40,708 nt of DNA from a virus. The position numbers and the translations under genes were made by a program. The stretch is from positions 1 to 40,708 of IMG/VR virus record IMGVR_UViG_3300028706_000015; one strand, 5' to 3'. The notes beneath the pieces were generated by a model that made no database searches, had not been told where the DNA came from, and saw only the letters and a list, made by a program, of their open reading frames with translations. Shown here in pieces: positions 30,630 through 38,594 of this stretch (the first letter of the stretch is position 1; every line of letters starts with the position of its first letter).

Positions 30630-33479
30630 TTAATCCTCTACCACTAAGCCATTGGACGCTGAAATAGCTGCACCAACTGCGGTTGTTGTGTTATCTACTC
30701 TGCGTAATCCTTGGAACACTGAGCGACCTGAGCTTGTGCCTACGTGGAGTAAGTTGGTGTCTGAATCGTGAGCCAATGCGGTCACTGCGTCACTTGTGCC
30801 GTAGAGAGTTGCTTTGGCGTTCTCTTGGAACAGCACCTTTTCATCTTCGTAGATTTTGGCTATCTGTGAGGCGCTTGGGGCTGTGGCTGAGATACGTAAG
30901 AGGGCTAGGGAGCCTCTCATATAGCTGGAACTAGCTGTTATGTTATTACCTACGTTTAAAATTGCGTTGGTGTTAGTCAGGTCGTATACCGATGTTAATG
31001 CTAAAGAGCTATCGAGCTTACCATTTATATATAATGATAAGGTTGAGCCATCCCTAACGGCACTAACATGAACTGGGGTATTTGTTGGAACAGTAGACCC
31101 ATATAGATACTGACTTGAGCTATAACCATTAGGCGTGTGATTAAAAAACAATGTGCCGTCACTATTCATCCTAAAATTATAAGACGCCCCTAGACCTGAA
31201 TTATTGCTTGAGGTAGTACCCCTTTCTACTATGAAAGAATTAGCAGAGCCATCCCAGTTAATCCAAGCTGAAACTGAAAAGTCCCCTGTAAAGTCCAGAT
31301 TAGCGTTGTACGGCTGCTGTAAATAGTTACTGTTAGTAAACCCACTGTACGCCACAAGATCAGCACCCGTTGCTACAGCACTCTTGGTGATTGTTCCGTG
31401 TACTTGTAGGCCGTTTCCGTTGACGCTGCGGTCTGAGTCGGCTAGGCGAATGGTTATATCTATTGTGCCTAGCCCGCCTGTCGTGAACAACCCGAGCGAT
31501 GTGCCAGTGTAAACAAAAGTTTCTGATATAGAGCCATTAGCGGATAAGCGGGCGTTAGAACTAATACCGCCTTGTGTTGCAAAACCCATCTGACCAGAGC
31601 CGGAGTAATTAGATACTGCCAGAGTAATTGTGTAACGCTCCCCTGCAACCATACCAGAAGACATTCCATTTAAATAAGACAGTGATGTGTATGCAGTTAT
31701 TTGTGCCTGTGTTGTACTATTTAGCACCCACGTAGCATTAGCATCTGGCGTACCCGAATTCACAGTAGATAGCTCACTACCAGTCACATCAGTATCATCC
31801 GTGTCGCTGAGTGCGGCTAGTTTTATGTCGCCTACCATGTAGCCTGTTGAGTAGTCTGAGGTGATGTAGGCTACTGAGGAGTTTGCGTAATTACTTGTGT
31901 TTTCGATAAAGGTAATTACGCCTTTATTGGTGCCTATAGCATCCTTAGTTGCTTGTTGGGTGCCGCTAGTGGAGTTAGGGATGTATGCAAACCCAGAGTA
32001 ATCCCCTGTACTATTCAATTGTATTCCATGCCCTACGTTAGACCAGTTGCTTATACTCGTATCGGTTGTGGGTATATTATGTGTCCTATAGAAACGCCAA
32101 GCCGTTGAATCCATAACAAACCGCAACCTATTATCTTCTGTAAAAGATATGAGTTTGGTTTTTTCGTATGCGTCACCACTTGTGTTAGTTATATCAACCA
32201 CACTCCCATCATCCTTAATCACACTCACACCACCATCCGTTGCAACTGCAATCGTTGGAATGGGTAAGCCTGTTGCAGAGTCTATGGGGGCATTGGGTAG
32301 GACGGTCATTGCTATGTCGTTGCCGTTGTTGTTACATAATTGGCGTAAAGTTCCGTGATGCTCCCCAGATTGTATATTGCGTTTTGCTAATTCTTTGGTT
32401 GTATGAAAACCTCTCATACCATCATCATTTGACTGCCTAAGAATTTCAGAGGTTTCTTTAAGAAAATCTATCAAAACTAAGGCTTGACCGCCATTTTTTA
32501 CTGCACCCATAACACCATTACGGATTGCTACGGCTTCAACATTATTATTCTGGCCTAACATCGTGTGATTGCTAAAGCTACTACCGCCACCCTCAAAAAC
32601 CATCCACATAGGCATTGACGGGTCATCACCATCGTATATCTTGACCTTGCCACCCTCAGCGACAATCACAGCAACGCTGGGGAACTCTTTACGTGAACCC
32701 CTTGTGCTAGTGTTTAGTGTCTCGTTGTACCAAGAGGTTGCTTGTGTACGCTTACGCCATGCTCCACCGTCACTGTCTTTGCTTGTGTCGTAGATGAAAA
32801 CGTCTACGGCTGTGTCTGAGATTGAGGCGTCTATGGCTGCAACATTAATGTCATTCGCTGAACTGGCTGCTGCTAACTTAGAGACTAATGCGGCGGCGGC
32901 ACTTGCAGAGGCTTCACTTGCCTTTGTGGTTGCTGTACTCGCCTGAGTAGTCGCTGTACTTGCTGAACCACTCGCAGAACTTGCAGAACTGGCCGCATTG
33001 CTCGCTTGTGTGGTTGCTGTGCTGGCAGACGCTGTGGCGGATAGTGCTTGAGCGTTTGCAAGGTTGGCATACTGGATAGCCGCAGCACCAGAGGCAGCAG
33101 CATTACTGGCAAAGGTCTGAGCATCAGCTTCTGCTGATAGTGTTATTGCTTCGGCTGCTTGCGCTGATACCTTAGCTGCCTCTGCGGATACTACATCAGC
33201 GTTAGTTAGCAGTAAGTCTGCGGCTGATGCGGCTGCACTTATGCTTGCTTCACCAGCTTTAGCAGTTGCAGTAGATGCTTGAGTTGTAGCAGTAGTTGCT
33301 TTAGTCGTAGCAGTAGCTGCGGATGCTGCGGCCTCAGATGCTTTAGTCGTTGATGTTGATGCTGCGAGGGTGGCTGCCGAGGCACTGCTAGCTGCGTTGA
33401 CCGCTTGTTGTGTTACTTCGTTTAGAGAGGAGTCCTGAGTTGAATCCCCTGAACCTCCTGTACCGCGAAATATAGCCAT
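30630..33479 (-). CDS. Long tail fibre with Ala-rich shaft and LamG-like domain, 949 aa
   Basis: Residues 1-200 are an Ala/Ser/Thr-rich shaft with repeats such as ASTATTQASNAASSASSASG, expected to form a trimeric coiled coil. A middle beta region follows, with a spike-like IDASISDTAVDVFIYDTSKD segment. A concanavalin/LamG-type domain lies near residues 745-880 (DFTGDFSVSAWINWDGSANS, VHVSAVRDGSTLSLYINGKL, LALLRISATAPSASQIAKIY). This fold commonly binds polysaccharide. It is the first gene after the capsid terminator, so its level may be lower than that of capsid. The N-terminal GTGGSGDSTQ stretch has no known anchor. Confidence 0.8.
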   Translation of the reverse strand: MAIFRGTGGSGDSTQDSSLNEVTQQAVNAASSASAATLAASTSTTKASEAAASAATATTKATTATTQASTATAKAGEASISAAASAADLLLTNADVVSAEAAKVSAQAAEAITLSAEADAQTFASNAAASGAAAIQYANLANAQALSATASASTATTQASNAASSASSASGSASTATTQASTATTKASEASASAAAALVSKLAAASSANDINVAAIDASISDTAVDVFIYDTSKDSDGGAWRKRTQATSWYNETLNTSTRGSRKEFPSVAVIVAEGGKVKIYDGDDPSMPMWMVFEGGGSSFSNHTMLGQNNNVEAVAIRNGVMGAVKNGGQALVLIDFLKETSEILRQSNDDGMRGFHTTKELAKRNIQSGEHHGTLRQLCNNNGNDIAMTVLPNAPIDSATGLPIPTIAVATDGGVSVIKDDGSVVDITNTSGDAYEKTKLISFTEDNRLRFVMDSTAWRFYRTHNIPTTDTSISNWSNVGHGIQLNSTGDYSGFAYIPNSTSGTQQATKDAIGTNKGVITFIENTSNYANSSVAYITSDYSTGYMVGDIKLAALSDTDDTDVTGSELSTVNSGTPDANATWVLNSTTQAQITAYTSLSYLNGMSSGMVAGERYTITLAVSNYSGSGQMGFATQGGISSNARLSANGSISETFVYTGTSLGLFTTGGLGTIDITIRLADSDRSVNGNGLQVHGTITKSAVATGADLVAYSGFTNSNYLQQPYNANLDFTGDFSVSAWINWDGSANSFIVERGTTSSNNSGLGASYNFRMNSDGTLFFNHTPNGYSSSQYLYGSTVPTNTPVHVSAVRDGSTLSLYINGKLDSSLALTSVYDLTNTNAILNVGNNITASSSYMRGSLALLRISATAPSASQIAKIYEDEKVLFQENAKATLYGTSDAVTALAHDSDTNLLHVGTSSGRSVFQGLRRVDNTTTAVGAAISASNGLVVED

Positions 33480-33503
33480 TTGTTATTACCACTGTTTAGA
33501 AAG

Positions 33504-33528
33504 AAAAAAAAGGAGCCTTTCGACTCCT
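33504..33528 (-). terminator. Rho-independent terminator after the capsid gene
   Basis: On the - strand AGGAGTC, a GAAA tetraloop and GGCTCCT (33528-33511) are followed directly by a run of eight T (33511-33504). It lies 20 bases after the capsid stop and should limit read-through from capsid to the fibre genes. Confidence 0.9.
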
Positions 33529-33547
33529 CTTGTGTTTACAGTAATGA

Positions 33548-34501
33548 CTAACCGTTAACAGCCAGTACAAAACCTGTCTCTGGACGTAGTACCTGAGTAC
33601 CGTACAAACGGTCAGCAGTGTACAATGTACCTAAGAACTCTTGCTTGTACTGAGTCTGTGAACGTACACCTTGCTGCTCTGCAAGTACCATGGTGTCCTT
33701 ATGGCACAATAGAGCACCTCGGACAGCACCGCCAGCAGAGTTATCAGCAGCAGATTCTAGAGTAGGGCAGTTGGTAGATACATAAATATCCACACCATAC
33801 AACTCACCAATCTTGCCATTAACAACACCTTGGCCATTTACGAAGTCAGAAGACACATAACGATCAATACCCATGATGGCGTTACGTAGACTAGGTGGGA
33901 TTACTAGAGAACGACCGTCCATAGGTGCGTCACTGTCATCCATCTTCTGGATCATGTCACGTAGGAAAGCATCGGAGAAGGCATCACCAGCGGCTACAGT
34001 GTCAGCAGCATAAGCAGTAGTACCGCTAGATGCATCATTGTAGAAAGCTGCTGAGGTAGCCCAAGAGGTGCCATTACCGTCACCAAACTTCTTACCTAGT
34101 GTGAATAGGTCATCATCAACCTGCTTACCAAGGGCGTAACCAGCATCACCAGTGTAGAACTGACGAAGGGAAGCCAAGGCTTGTACGTTGGTGATATCCT
34201 CAATCAAACGTGAATATTCAAAGTGCTTGTCAATAGTTACTAGAACTTCTGACTCAACAGCATTCTGGATAGTTACTGCGGTGTTCTCTGCTTTAGCAGA
34301 AGCTACACCACGAGTAGGCTTAGGGATGTGAATAGTATCACCCTTCTTGCCTTGCATTGCAATCTTCTTAGTCAAAGGAGCTAAGACTAAAGATTTCTCA
34401 TAAGCTGCAATAACTTCATCGGACCAAATTTCGGGGATGAATGATGCTGCGCTAGTGTTGTCTACGGCACCGCCTTGTGCGGGATATACTGAAGTAGCCA
34501 T
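33548..34501 (-). CDS. Major capsid protein, 317 aa
   Basis: The shell protein, expected to have the HK97 fold. Recognised by FIPEIWSDEVIAAYEKSLVL near the start, GDTIHIPKPTRGVASAKAEN (typical of podovirus coat proteins), ITNVQALASLRQFYTGDAGY, and the C-terminal LYGVDIYVSTNCPTL and RPETGFVLAVNG. It directly follows the scaffold gene and is followed by a strong terminator, as expected for the most abundant late product. Confidence 0.9.
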   Translation of the reverse strand: MATSVYPAQGGAVDNTSAASFIPEIWSDEVIAAYEKSLVLAPLTKKIAMQGKKGDTIHIPKPTRGVASAKAENTAVTIQNAVESEVLVTIDKHFEYSRLIEDITNVQALASLRQFYTGDAGYALGKQVDDDLFTLGKKFGDGNGTSWATSAAFYNDASSGTTAYAADTVAAGDAFSDAFLRDMIQKMDDSDAPMDGRSLVIPPSLRNAIMGIDRYVSSDFVNGQGVVNGKIGELYGVDIYVSTNCPTLESAADNSAGGAVRGALLCHKDTMVLAEQQGVRSQTQYKQEFLGTLYTADRLYGTQVLRPETGFVLAVNG

Positions 34502-34526
34502 TTTTAATTCTCTCTATAATGTAAGG

Positions 34527-35351
34527 TTATTTGACCCGTTTCTCAGCGTATGCTAATTGAATATCGTCTGATAGAGCAAGGTAACGCTCTGGGTCTGTTT
34601 TCATAAGTTTAATAATATCAGCTCGTCTGTAGATTTTTTTGGAAGAACTAGAGTCTGGATTACCACGAGTGTAACCTGTTGACCCTTCCTTGACAGCCTT
34701 CTGTCTTCCCTCTTTCTCAGCCTGAAGTGTTTGATTGATAGCACCTGTACGTTCTTTCCAGTTAGAAAAGAGTTCGTCAGCCGCTTCCATGTCAAAGTGT
34801 TGGTCTGCCTGTACAAACAAACGAGTCCTAATCTTAGAGGCTTGAATCCACTCAGCGAACTTAGGATCTGCAACGATCTGTGGTATCTCTGGGTGATCCT
34901 TCTGTAAAGCGGCCATCGAAGTTTGCTTACGATAAGCGCGTGATGTTTGCTCTGCTTCCAGTACTTTAGGGTGTTTCTCAATTGCTCGACTGATAGCCTT
35001 TTCAGGATCAGAATAGAAATCTACTTCTTCATCTGTGTCGTCAGTTGCCGTTACGGGTTCCTGATCATTGAGTTGTGTGTTGATATAGCTATCGACTACT
35101 TTACGTAAGTCACCTACTTCTGAGCTTTGACGACCTAGGAGCTTCTCAGCCTCTTGGTGCATCCGAACTACATCTTCAAGTGATTTACCGCTGTACTTAT
35201 CTGGGATTGTATCCTCAGTGGTCTCTGCTGTAGCCTCAGGGGTGTCCTCTTGCGGAGGTTCCTGTTTGGTTGCTGAGTCCTGAGTTATATCATCTAAGCT
35301 ATCAAAACGCTCATCTTTGTTAAAGTCCTCATCGAGGATAACTGCTGCCAT
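34527..35351 (-). CDS. Capsid scaffolding protein, 274 aa
   Basis: Acidic N-terminal half (DEDFNKDERFDSLDDITQDS, then many Glu and Thr), a central coiled region (LEDVVRMHQEAEKLLGRQSS) and a basic C-terminal end (RRADIIKLMKTDPERYLALS, EKRVK), the usual charge pattern of scaffold proteins, whose basic C-terminus contacts the coat. It lies directly before the capsid gene, as in T7-like phages. The scaffold guides head assembly and then leaves. Confidence 0.82.
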   Translation of the reverse strand: MAAVILDEDFNKDERFDSLDDITQDSATKQEPPQEDTPEATAETTEDTIPDKYSGKSLEDVVRMHQEAEKLLGRQSSEVGDLRKVVDSYINTQLNDQEPVTATDDTDEEVDFYSDPEKAISRAIEKHPKVLEAEQTSRAYRKQTSMAALQKDHPEIPQIVADPKFAEWIQASKIRTRLFVQADQHFDMEAADELFSNWKERTGAINQTLQAEKEGRQKAVKEGSTGYTRGNPDSSSSKKIYRRADIIKLMKTDPERYLALSDDIQLAYAEKRVK

Positions 35352-35405
35352 ACTAAACTCCGTACCTTGGTATTATGGAGGTGAAACTAAAATAAAGGCT
35401 CCGAG

Positions 35406-35636
35406 TCATCGGTTAGCCTTCTCTGCTTTTGCTCTCTTACGTTCATGATCCTTAGCCCACTTTATTGTTGCCCCAGCAAAGTCGCCAGAGTGTGGGTCTA
35501 AAGAAGAACGAGGAGAGGAAAGTTGTCTGGTCGCATGAGCCCCGCAGGTTTTACACACCTGTGTATCTGGGGAACCCTTGACCATGTGTTCATTAACGTG
35601 CCCTAGGTCACATTTATAATCATAGAACTTAAACAT
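35406..35636 (-). CDS. Small zinc-ribbon protein (FmdB-like), 76 aa
   Basis: The start is set at ATG 35636, which begins MFKFYDYKCDLGHVNEHMVK; a farther upstream start would run deeply into the neighbouring gene. A CDLGH...CKTCG pattern (about residues 9-35) matches the FmdB zinc ribbon. The C-terminus is strongly basic (WAKDHERKRAKAEKANR). In phages such genes often stand next to head genes. Function unknown, possibly a head-completion or DNA-binding role. Confidence 0.7.
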   Translation of the reverse strand: MFKFYDYKCDLGHVNEHMVKGSPDTQVCKTCGAHATRQLSSPRSSLDPHSGDFAGATIKWAKDHERKRAKAEKANR

Positions 35637-35889
35637 GTACGTAATCGTCCTCAGGGGTCTCTTGTGAGGCCTCTTGTCCAATACGTGTAGTCTCTTCTAG
35701 ATTAAGTAAAGTACCTATGATGTTCAACTGACCCTTACGGAAGTTTAGGTCAGCCTCGTCTTTGGTCTTCTCTACGGAGTTAATGAGAGGGATATTGAGC
35801 CGCATCTCTTCAAGTAATGATAACCATCCTTTAGTACGGAATAGTTCGTTCATGTTCCTGAAGTACAGTTCTAATTCATTGTCTGTCAT
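35629..35889 (-). CDS. Unknown head-region protein, 86 aa
   Basis: Starts MTDNELELYFRNMNELFRTK and continues WLSLLEEMRLNIPLINSVEK, all helical and charged. It is the first gene behind the second late promoter and the start of the head cluster. Proteins of this shape precede scaffold and capsid in related podoviruses, as far as I recall, but no role is assigned. It overlaps the zinc-ribbon gene by 8 bases. Confidence 0.7.
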   Translation of the reverse strand: MTDNELELYFRNMNELFRTKGWLSLLEEMRLNIPLINSVEKTKDEADLNFRKGQLNIIGTLLNLEETTRIGQEASQETPEDDYVHV

Positions 35890-35900
35890 ATATACTACCT

Positions 35901-35929
35901 ATTATAACATAATTTCACATAAAAGTCAA
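35901..35929 (-). promoter_or_regulatory. Sigma-70 type late promoter for the head operon
   Basis: On the - strand: TTGACT (35929-35924), 17 bases, TATAAT (35906-35901). Predicted start near 35894, which would leave only a leader of about 6 bases before the ATG at 35889; that gene may be read mainly from upstream, or leaderless-like. The -35 context CTTGACTTT is the same as in the terminase promoter. The -35 box overlaps the end of the gene before it. Confidence 0.85.
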
Positions 35930-36075
35930 GATTTTTCTTTACTTTTGGTTGTTTTTGTGGTAGGTGCTGATAAACTCAATACTTGAGCCTCCAATACTTC
36001 CACCTTCTGTAATAAGGTAGCATAGCTCTGATTAATCTGCTCAACTACATTCTGTAAGTCTCTGTGGGATACCAT
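35926..36075 (-). CDS. Small coiled-coil protein, 49 aa
   Basis: Reads MVSHRDLQNVVEQINQSYAT, continues LLQKVEVLEAQVLSLSAPT and ends in a basic TKSKEKS tail. A strong AAGGAG ribosome site stands six bases before the ATG. Leucines and valines are spaced as in a coiled coil. Unknown role, possibly a small structural or assembly factor between tail and head genes. Confidence 0.65.
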   Translation of the reverse strand: MVSHRDLQNVVEQINQSYATLLQKVEVLEAQVLSLSAPTTKTTKSKEKS

Positions 36076-36084
36076 TATATCTCC

Positions 36085-36330
36085 TTAACTAGGTTTTGGG
36101 TATTTATCTTTAATAACCTTAATATCCGCTGCCCACGCGACAATGCCATTATGGTAAATGTTATCAAGCTGCTCTGCTATTGCAGGGTACTCGCTTAGAC
36201 GACCATCAAGCCACGCCCTTGCTTCAAGCTCGGCTTGTGCTGCTGCACCGTCTGCTAGACGTTGGTTGTTTTCTGCTGTGGTTAGCTCGATGCGCTCACC
36301 ATTTACTAGTTTAAATACGTTTGTGCTCAT
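36085..36330 (-). CDS. Tail-fibre assembly chaperone-like protein, 81 aa
   Basis: The C-terminal half, LSEYPAIAEQLDNIYHNGIV followed by WAADIKVIKDKYPKPS, is, to my memory, the typical end of small marine-phage proteins (YPSI-x-EQLD-x-(I/L)YH ... KDKYPKP) assigned to tail assembly chaperones. The N-terminus is FKLVNGERIELT. It follows three fibre-type genes, which fits a chaperone for them. Confidence 0.7.
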   Translation of the reverse strand: MSTNVFKLVNGERIELTTAENNQRLADGAAAQAELEARAWLDGRLSEYPAIAEQLDNIYHNGIVAWAADIKVIKDKYPKPS

Positions 36331-36352
36331 TTGCTTATTCCTTGTTTAATAA

Positions 36353-36979
36353 TTAAGAAGTTTTAATGCCGTAAAGAGTGAAATTACCCTTTGAAATCGT
36401 GTTTCCATTCCTACCCAAAATTTGCAACGCATCAATTGGGTCTGTCGCTAAATTTGTACCAGCGAAACGGGCTGTGCAAAGCATTATCGAAGATTGCCCT
36501 TGGTTGCTTTGGTTTTCGCTTGTATAAATACGCATATTTTTATTAGCTTTTCCATCATTAATATGGCCCAGTGTTAGTTCAAATTCGGCTACGGCGTAGG
36601 GTCTGGCCGTACTATTAAGGGGGATATAATTTGTTGAACTGCCACTCCAACTGCCAATGCTGGTCGAAGCCTCATTAAACCGCATAGCGTTAAATGAATA
36701 GTTGTTTCCGCTATCGAATGTTGAGCCATTATCTTGACTAAAACGCAGTGCGGGTCCACTGCCATTAACGGTGCAATCTACGTTTGTGCCAATCAATTTA
36801 TATGCAGTGTAACTGTTGCCGAGTCCTGTAAATGAAACGCTTGCAGTAGATGACGACACCACTTGATGTGACACAACCTCCCAAGCACCACCACCACCGC
36901 CTCCAGCGTTATCCAAAGCTCCTGCAACAACGTCACCGCTGGTATCTAGGAGTGCTGCTAAGTCTCTTGATTTGCTCAT
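36353..36979 (-). CDS. Tail protein, paralogue 3 of 3 (FTLYGIK family), 208 aa
   Basis: N-terminal SKSRDLAALLDTSGDVVAGA, a Gly-rich hinge (GGGGGGAWEVVSHQVVSSST) and a beta-rich domain that ends GNFTLYGIKTS. The hinge (GGGGAWEV) and the end (FTLYGIK) are shared with the next two genes upstream, but the domain between has diverged most here. Probably an alternative or additional receptor-binding protein, or a tail decoration. Confidence 0.7.
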   Translation of the reverse strand: MSKSRDLAALLDTSGDVVAGALDNAGGGGGGAWEVVSHQVVSSSTASVSFTGLGNSYTAYKLIGTNVDCTVNGSGPALRFSQDNGSTFDSGNNYSFNAMRFNEASTSIGSWSGSSTNYIPLNSTARPYAVAEFELTLGHINDGKANKNMRIYTSENQSNQGQSSIMLCTARFAGTNLATDPIDALQILGRNGNTISKGNFTLYGIKTS

Positions 36980-36988
36980 TGTTTTCTC

Positions 36989-37870
36989 CTATGAGTTCTT
37001 GATGCCGTAAAGGGTGAATGTGCCGCCTGTAATTGACCCGTTATTATTCCCTGTTAGCATGAATTTAACGGTATCTATCACCGAGGACTCAGCTACTGTA
37101 TAACCCCCACGAATATGATAAAGGCCATACTGGTCAGTAACGGTAGAGTTGTATGTGCCGTGTTTAGGATTCACTGATGCTTTATTACTCAACCTCAACA
37201 AACCCGCACTTGAGCCTTGATTGACGTTAAGATCACCAATTCCTAGATAGCTTGCGCTTGACGCGTTTGACGCATATGTCGTAGTTGTCCAGCTTAAATT
37301 CTTTAACTGGGTGTAGGTTATATTAGACGAGAAAGTAGAGCCGCCATCCGTTGAAAAATAGAATCGTATAAAATCGTAAGAAGTCTGATTTCCCTCAATG
37401 TCGTTATACGAAATAACGTAATCATCATACCCCGACAGCGACATTTCGACTGATGTAACAGTGCTAGTAACTGTTGTACTTGAAATAACCTCCCAAGCTC
37501 CACCACCGCCACCACCAGCACTCACAAGCACACCATAAGCCACAACCTGTAACGTGTCGCCTGTTGATGCCCCTGTGCCTAGCGTAACGGTTGTGCCATC
37601 GGTTGCCGTGTAATCAGCCGCGTCTAATAGCACTCCGTTAAGAAATACATGCAGGCTTGCTGCTGTGTAGGCTAGTGTCTTACTGCCCGTATCAGCCCCT
37701 GTGAATGCTGTCTGACCGCTGGTTGCTGTGTAGGTGTAACTCGTTGTGCCGCCCGTCTGCACTTCCCACGCTGACCCATTGTATTTGTAAGTCGTGCCTT
37801 TCATTGCTAACGTGTCGTCTGCGGCTGGGCTTGCTGGGAAACCACCGCTTGTGTAATCGTATGCTGCCAT
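36989..37870 (-). CDS. Tail protein, paralogue 2 of 3 (FTLYGIK family), 293 aa
   Basis: The N-terminal part has DTLAMKGTTYKYNGSAWEVQ, then a fibre domain (TSGQTAFTGADTG, VFLNGVLLDAADYTATDGTT, DTLQVVAYGVLV). After the GGGGGGAWEVISSTTV hinge comes the shared domain (LSGYDDYVISYNDIEGNQTS, FYFSTDGGSTFSSNITY, VIDTVKFMLTGNNNGSITGG) and FTLYGIKNS. The shared domain is close to paralogue 1 at protein and DNA level, which indicates a tandem duplication. The N-terminal part is not shared, as in modular fibres. Confidence 0.75.
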   Translation of the reverse strand: MAAYDYTSGGFPASPAADDTLAMKGTTYKYNGSAWEVQTGGTTSYTYTATSGQTAFTGADTGSKTLAYTAASLHVFLNGVLLDAADYTATDGTTVTLGTGASTGDTLQVVAYGVLVSAGGGGGGAWEVISSTTVTSTVTSVEMSLSGYDDYVISYNDIEGNQTSYDFIRFYFSTDGGSTFSSNITYTQLKNLSWTTTTYASNASSASYLGIGDLNVNQGSSAGLLRLSNKASVNPKHGTYNSTVTDQYGLYHIRGGYTVAESSVIDTVKFMLTGNNNGSITGGTFTLYGIKNS

Positions 37871-37879
37871 GTGTTTCTC

Positions 37880-38593
37880 CTATGAGTTCTTAATGCCGTA
37901 GAGGGTGAAAGTGCCGCCTGTAATTGAGGCATTATTATTTCCTTCTAAAGCGAACTTAACTACATCTATTACAGATGACTCTTGTATAACGAATGCACCT
38001 TGAAACCAATAATCTGTGGTAGAGCTTGAACTTACATTATTAAACGTACCGGTTTTAGGGTTCATTGCCGCAGTATTTCGGAGTGTGATAAAGCCAGTGG
38101 TAACACCACTTGCATAGTGCTCCCCCATCAGTACATAACCTGCCGAGAGACTACTTGCCACATGGGTATTTGTATTCATGGAATAATTGCGCTTGTAGAC
38201 ATAGCGGATATTAGATGAAAAGGTTGCACCATTATCAGTTGAAAAATATAAGCGACTAAGATCGTAAGAACTCTGGTTCCCCTCAACATTTGTGAACGAA
38301 ATAATGTAATCGTCATACCCTGATAGCGTCATAGACATGCTAGTGACTGAACTACTAACAGTGGTGCTTGAAATCACTTCCCAAGCTCCACCACCTCCAG
38401 CCGCTGCCGCTGCCGCCGTACCATTAGCAGATGATATATCCAACCATGCGGCGTCTGTTCCATCAGTAACACGTACATAAAGCACACCGTTTGCTGTGTC
38501 GTACCACTGATCGCCAGTGGATGGGCTGCTGGGTGCTGTGGCAACTGATGACAAATCAACACCAGCACTGATTAAATTACTTAAACTAGACAT
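37880..38593 (-). CDS. Tail protein, paralogue 1 of 3 (FTLYGIK family), 237 aa
   Basis: The N-terminal 65 residues include VATAPSSPSTGDQWYDTANG, then VLYVRVTDGTDAAWLDIS, a short attachment domain also seen in other phage fibres. After an Ala/Gly hinge and GGGGAWEVISSTTV comes the shared domain (LSGYDDYIISFTNVEGNQSS, SRLYFSTDNGATFSSNIRY, VIDVVKFALEGNNNASITGG) and FTLYGIKNS. It begins a base after the end of the giant repeat fibre, so it may form one assembly with it. Confidence 0.75.
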   Translation of the reverse strand: MSSLSNLISAGVDLSSVATAPSSPSTGDQWYDTANGVLYVRVTDGTDAAWLDISSANGTAAAAAAGGGGAWEVISSTTVSSSVTSMSMTLSGYDDYIISFTNVEGNQSSYDLSRLYFSTDNGATFSSNIRYVYKRNYSMNTNTHVASSLSAGYVLMGEHYASGVTTGFITLRNTAAMNPKTGTFNNVSSSSTTDYWFQGAFVIQESSVIDVVKFALEGNNNASITGGTFTLYGIKNS

Positions 38594-38594
38594 T

